A stretch of DNA of 64,000 nucleotides from Frankia sp. QA3 (lineage in GTDB: Bacteria > Actinomycetota > Actinomycetes > Frankiales > Frankiaceae), in contig NZ_CM001489.1 of the NCBI RefSeq assembly GCF_000262465.1, forward strand, positions 6,020,336 to 6,084,335, given 5' to 3'. The translations under genes were made by a program, and so were the position numbers. Of the stretch, positions 60,767 to 64,000 are shown piece after piece (position 1 is the stretch's first letter; every line of letters starts with the position of its first letter). A model generated the notes under the pieces. The model searched no databases, was not told the DNA's origin, and saw only the letters and a list, made by a program, of their open reading frames with translations.

Positions 60767-61844
60767 TCAGGCGCACTGCCCGGATCGGGGTCCGGTCACC
60801 ACATTGCCCGTCTGCGCCAGCGTCGGCTGGTTGCCGCTGCAGCTCAGCGGGCCGGTGATGTGGTTGTCGCGGAACTCGGGCACCGTGTCGTCGGGCCGCG
60901 GGCCGCGGGCCACTGCCGCTGTTGCCGGTGACCCGTGCCGGACCGGTGATCGTGTTGGCGGAGGCCTCGATGCCGCCGGTGTTGGCGTCCAGGGTCAGCG
61001 GGCCGCGCAGGGTGTTGCCCGCGCAGGGCGTCGCGTCGCCGGCGTCGGCGCCCAGCAGGACGTAGCCGGTGCTGTTCCGGATCGCCACCGGACCGGTGAT
61101 CGTCGCCTGGCAGGCGGTGACGGCGAGGTCTCCGCCGTAGCTCGCGCTGATCGTGTGGGTGCCGGGCTGGAGGCCGCCGATGGTGACGCTGGCCTGCCCC
61201 CCGCTGAGCGCCGCGGTTGCCAGCGGGGTGGCCCCGTCCAGGAAGGTGACCGTCCCGCCCGGGGTGCCCGCGGTCGGGTCCGCGGCGCAGACGGCGGCGG
61301 CGAGGGTGACCGCGTGCCCGAACAACGGCGTGGACGTGCTGGTGGCGAGCGAGACCGAGGTCCCGTACCGGAACGTGACGGTCGCGCGGCCGTTGCCGTG
61401 GTTGACGCCCGGGACGAGCACGGCGTCGGTCACCGCGGGCGCCGCGAAGCCGCTGCCGCTGCCGCCGCCACCGCCGCCACCGCCACCGCCGCCACCGCCC
61501 GCCCCGTAGAAGTTGCCCGGGTCCCCGCCGCCGAGACCGCCGGGCGCGCCGGTGTTCGGCGGGTGGGGGGCCACGAACCCGGCCGCGCTGCCGCCCTCGC
61601 CGCCGAACAGGTCGATGCGCACGCTGGTCACCCCGGCGGGCACGGTGAAGGTGTCCGTGCCCGCCGTGGTGTAGGCGCAGGTGGGCGGGGAGGTGATGAG
61701 GACGCCGGTCGCGCCGCAGGTGGCCGTCCCGCCCGTGGCGTCCGCGACGGCGGGAAGCGGCACCGCGACGGCGACGGCCAGCACGCCGGCCGCGCCGGCG
61801 ACCGCGGCCAGCCTGGTCCTGGACGTGGTGACACGACGCTTCAA
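60767..61844 (-). pseudogene. Secreted Ig-like-repeat protein, frameshift near the 3' end
   Basis: From TTG 61844: signal peptide LAAVAGAAGVLAVAVAVPLP, a beta region (DTFTVPAGVTSVRIDLFGGE), a Gly13 run, an Ig-like domain (PLFGHAVTLAAAVCA, GTVTFLDGATPLATAALSGG, GTHTISASYGGD) and a C-terminal domain with NTxxGPxxxxxN repeats (NTLRGPLTLDANTGG, NTITGPARVTGN). The last repeat (DNHITGPLSCSGNQPTLAQT, stop at 60767) lies in another frame because of an indel in GGCCCGCGGCCCGCGGCC at ~60893-60910. Without it the reading runs to 60741. Confidence 0.75.
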
Positions 61845-61915
61845 GGGGAGATCGACCTCGCCTTTCCGGGCCGGCGCGCGGCCGATCGGCGGGTAGTCGG
61901 TCCGGACTGGACGAA

Positions 61916-63014
61916 TCAGACGCCGTCGTCGGCGCACAGCGCCCAGACGTCGGTGTAGGTGTTCGGCGAGCTCGCGCCGCCGGTGTGGCTGAAGGCCGTC
62001 CAGTACGCGGCGGTGGTGGTCCCGTCGCTGACGGGGCTGCCGCCGGAGATGCTGGGGAAGCTGCCGTTGAGGTGGTCGCCGCCCGAACCCGGGCCGGTGA
62101 AGTCGGTGGTCGTCACGCTGCCGCCGCTGATGGCGGCACCGCCGCTGATCAGCTTCCCGTCCCCGTCCCCGTCCCCGCCGCCGCAGCCGACCGTGGCCGT
62201 CTGGCCGGTGGTCGCCGAGGTCGGCCCGCTCACCTCGCTGTAGCGGACCTTCACGGTGGCCCCGCTGACGTTGATGCCGCTGCCGCTGCAGATCGCGTAG
62301 GCGTAGGTCACGTTGCCGGTGCCGCCTCCGCCGCCGTTCCACCCGACGGCCGCCCAGGAGTTCGGGTTGGTCGCACCGTCGGCCGCCGCCTTCTGGCCGT
62401 AGTCGTGGGCGGCGTCGTTGAAGGTGGGGAAGCTGGCGATCGGCTTGAGGCTGCCGATGCTCGCCGGGGTGGTGCGCGCGCCACCGCCGAGCAGGATCGT
62501 GTTCGCCGGGCAGGTCGCCACCACCAGGTTGACCGTCGACGCCGCCGAGGGCCCGCTGGCCTTGTTCATCACCACCTGGGTGTGGTTGACCAGGTTGCTG
62601 GTCAGGCAGGTCGCGTAGGGGGTGGTGAAGTAGGCGGCGTCGGTCGCGCCCCCGGTGCCGCCGATGCCGAGCCAGTGCGTCACGTCGGTGCCGACGACGC
62701 CGGTGGAGCCGGTGTACTCGGTGCCGCCGTCGGAGCTGGGCTCGCTGCCGTTCACGTGGTTGCCGTTCGACGCCGAGCCGGTGCCGATGGCCTGGTTGAT
62801 CCCGCCGCCGGCGATGAGGCCGCTGCTGCAGTCGGCGTGGGTCGAGATCTCGGCCGAAGGCCGCCCCGGGCCCGCTGGTCGCCTCGGGTGTCTTCACCGT
62901 GACACCCACGGTGTTCACGTGCGCGGTCCCCGGTAGCGCCACGGCCAGCAGGGCCCCCAGGCCCAGCGCCGGGGAACTGCCCACCGCACGACGACGGAGG
63001 GTCACTTTCGCCAT
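61916..63014 (-). pseudogene. Secreted protein with an early frameshift
   Basis: ATG 63014 (AGAGGAG 7 bases upstream) starts a signal peptide (SSPALGLGALLAVALPGTAH), then HVNTVGVTVKTPEATSGPGA, after which a one-base indel near 62858-62870 moves the remaining frame: AEISTHADCSSGLIAGGGIN, then TVNLVVATCPANTILLGGGA, NVTYAYAICSGSGINVSG and VWALCADDGV. The C-x~13-LLGGG pattern occurs twice. The next gene starts 71 bases downstream, so the pair forms an operon of exported proteins. Confidence 0.7.
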
Positions 63015-63270
63015 CAGATTTCTCCTCTGTTGCGAGGTGGCCCCGGACCCCGGTCGCGCATGCACAGGGTGCTCGGCAGCCGGCGGAAACCCCCGCGAGC
63101 ACGCTCGCACCCGCGGCCGTCTGTCGACGTCAGGAGCCGGGTCGCACCCGGCATGGTTGCGCGAATACGGACGCTAGCGCCAATAAATTCCGTATACACG
63201 GAGTTTCTGCCGAATATTGTGCGCGGATGAGTTTCTGTCGATCGTCGCGACCCGAGGCGGGGGACTGCCG
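63015..63270. other. Intergenic region
   Basis: About 255 bases without a gene; lower-GC patch ATTCCGTATACACGGAGTTT near 63186-63205 may be a promoter for the secreted-protein operon. Confidence 0.4.
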
Positions 63271-64000
63271 CTACCTGCGGCGCAGCGCGGCCAGACAGAG
63301 AGTCAGGCCCGGACCGAACGCCATCGCGACGGCGGTCGCGCCGGTCGCGAGGTCCCCGCGGATCTGGTCGAGGACGAGCAGGACGGTGCCCGACGAGCAG
63401 TTCCCCCGGGTCGCGAGGACACGGCGGGTCACGGCGGTCTGCGCGGGAGCCAGGGCCAGGCGCTCCTCGACGACGTCGACGATGCGCGGGCCGCCGGGAT
63501 GCACGGCCCAGCCCCCGACGTCGGCCGGGTGCGCGCCGATCGGTTCCAGCAGCGCCGCGGTCGCCTCCTCGACATGCTTCGCGAGGACGTCGGGCACCTC
63601 GCGGGACAGCCCCATGCGGAAGCCGTGGTCGGTGACGTGCCAGCTCATCAGGTCCGCGCTGTCCGGGGCGGTCGCGGCGGTGGTGTCGAGCACCTCCAGG
63701 CCGCGGGCGGCGTCGGGGACGAGCACGATCGCCGCGGCGGCGTCGCCGAACAGGGCGTGCGCGACGACCTGCTCCAGGTCCCGGTGCGGCTGCTCGGGCT
63801 GGATGTGCAGGGAGGTCAGCTCCACGCAGAGCACGAGCGCGGGCAGCCGGCGGGACCGGACGAAGTCCGCCGCCGCGCCCATCCCCGGGATGGCGCCGTA
63901 GCAGCCCATGTGCCCGACCAGCAGGCGGCGCACCGATGGGGGCATGCCGAGCTCGCGGGCGAGCTGGATGTCCAGACCCGGCGTCGCGTAGCCGGTGCAG
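63271..64000 (-). CDS. Type III polyketide synthase (5' end outside window)
   Basis: Partial; frame open to base 64000. Thiolase-fold chalcone-synthase-like enzyme. CTGYATPGLD, then VGHMGCYGAIPGMGAAADF with the catalytic Cys, HALFGDAAAAIVLV, WAVHPGGPRIVD with the catalytic His, and TRGNCSSGTVLLVL with the catalytic Asn. The whole catalytic triad is present, so it should condense malonyl-CoA units onto a starter acyl-CoA. The product cannot be told from sequence. Confidence 0.92.
   Translation of the reverse strand, partial: CTGYATPGLDIQLARELGMPPSVRRLLVGHMGCYGAIPGMGAAADFVRSRRLPALVLCVELTSLHIQPEQPHRDLEQVVAHALFGDAAAAIVLVPDAARGLEVLDTTAATAPDSADLMSWHVTDHGFRMGLSREVPDVLAKHVEEATAALLEPIGAHPADVGGWAVHPGGPRIVDVVEERLALAPAQTAVTRRVLATRGNCSSGTVLLVLDQIRGDLATGATAVAMAFGPGLTLCLAALRRR

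Overview
This window is about 72% GC actinobacterial chromosome. Geosmin synthase, an SsgA/SsgB-family division protein, an Rpf-type wall enzyme under a c-di-AMP riboswitch, mycothiol-type enzymes, Ser/Thr kinases and a conservon (cvn) operon all point to a filamentous, sporulating actinomycete. The gene mix looks Frankia-like. This placement is an inference from gene content, not from a search.

Left third (1-33.9 kb) is ordinary chromosome. It opens with the 3' part of rlmB, a degenerate membrane kinase-like protein, riboswitch-controlled Rpf, and a helix-turn-helix/peptide-deformylase fusion. An ABC exporter and a membrane Ser/Thr kinase follow. The most distinctive locus is 14.3-18.3 kb: a family 2B encapsulin shell gene followed on the same strand by geosmin synthase. 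A perfect 18-bp hairpin separates the two genes, and a 21-bp tandem array lies just upstream of the shell gene. An isopentenyl-diphosphate isomerase sits 1.5 kb further on. Then come hemerythrin, SodC without the usual zinc ligands, a beta-lactamase-fold hydrolase, MgtC, a translationally coupled methyltransferase/haem-oxygenase-like diiron enzyme pair, a CYTH protein, an SsgB-like protein, a PP2C/RsbU phosphatase and an AMIN-like lipoprotein. Gene remnants (bioB, DUF3291, 2OG oxygenase, DksA) are scattered among them.

Middle (33.9-51.9 kb) is accessory DNA. A tRNA-Thr(TGT) is followed by two tandem segments bounded by copies of its 3' half (33921-33970, 44374-44423, 51817-51861). The first two copies are identical over 50 bp. 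The left ends match each other, the right ends match each other, and TGGGCTCATT-type repeats resemble integrase arm sites. No integrase gene is visible in either segment, so they look like tandem cis-mobilisable islands. Island 1 carries a truncated NucA/NucB nuclease with a likely immunity gene, nested insertion sequences, and a complete conservon: histidine-kinase-like ATPase, roadblock, DUF742, Ras-like GTPase, an ExxR-less CYP157-like P450 and a CYP154-like P450, all overlapping. Island 2 carries an alpha/beta hydrolase, transposase fragments, a PF04672-type methyltransferase and a soluble kinase with a seven-bladed WD40 propeller.

Right end (51.9-64 kb) holds a CsbD-like stress protein, a repeat-rich gene-poor stretch, remnants of NB-ARC and TetR genes, an intact SDR, a decayed ECF sigma/anti-sigma pair, a secreted Cys-rich protein, an overlapping phosphotransferase/oxygenase pair, a mycothiol-dependent-isomerase-family protein, two secreted proteins broken by single frameshifts, and the 3' part of a type III polyketide synthase. 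Several frameshifts here are single-base changes in G/C runs, so sequencing error and real decay cannot be separated from this sequence alone.
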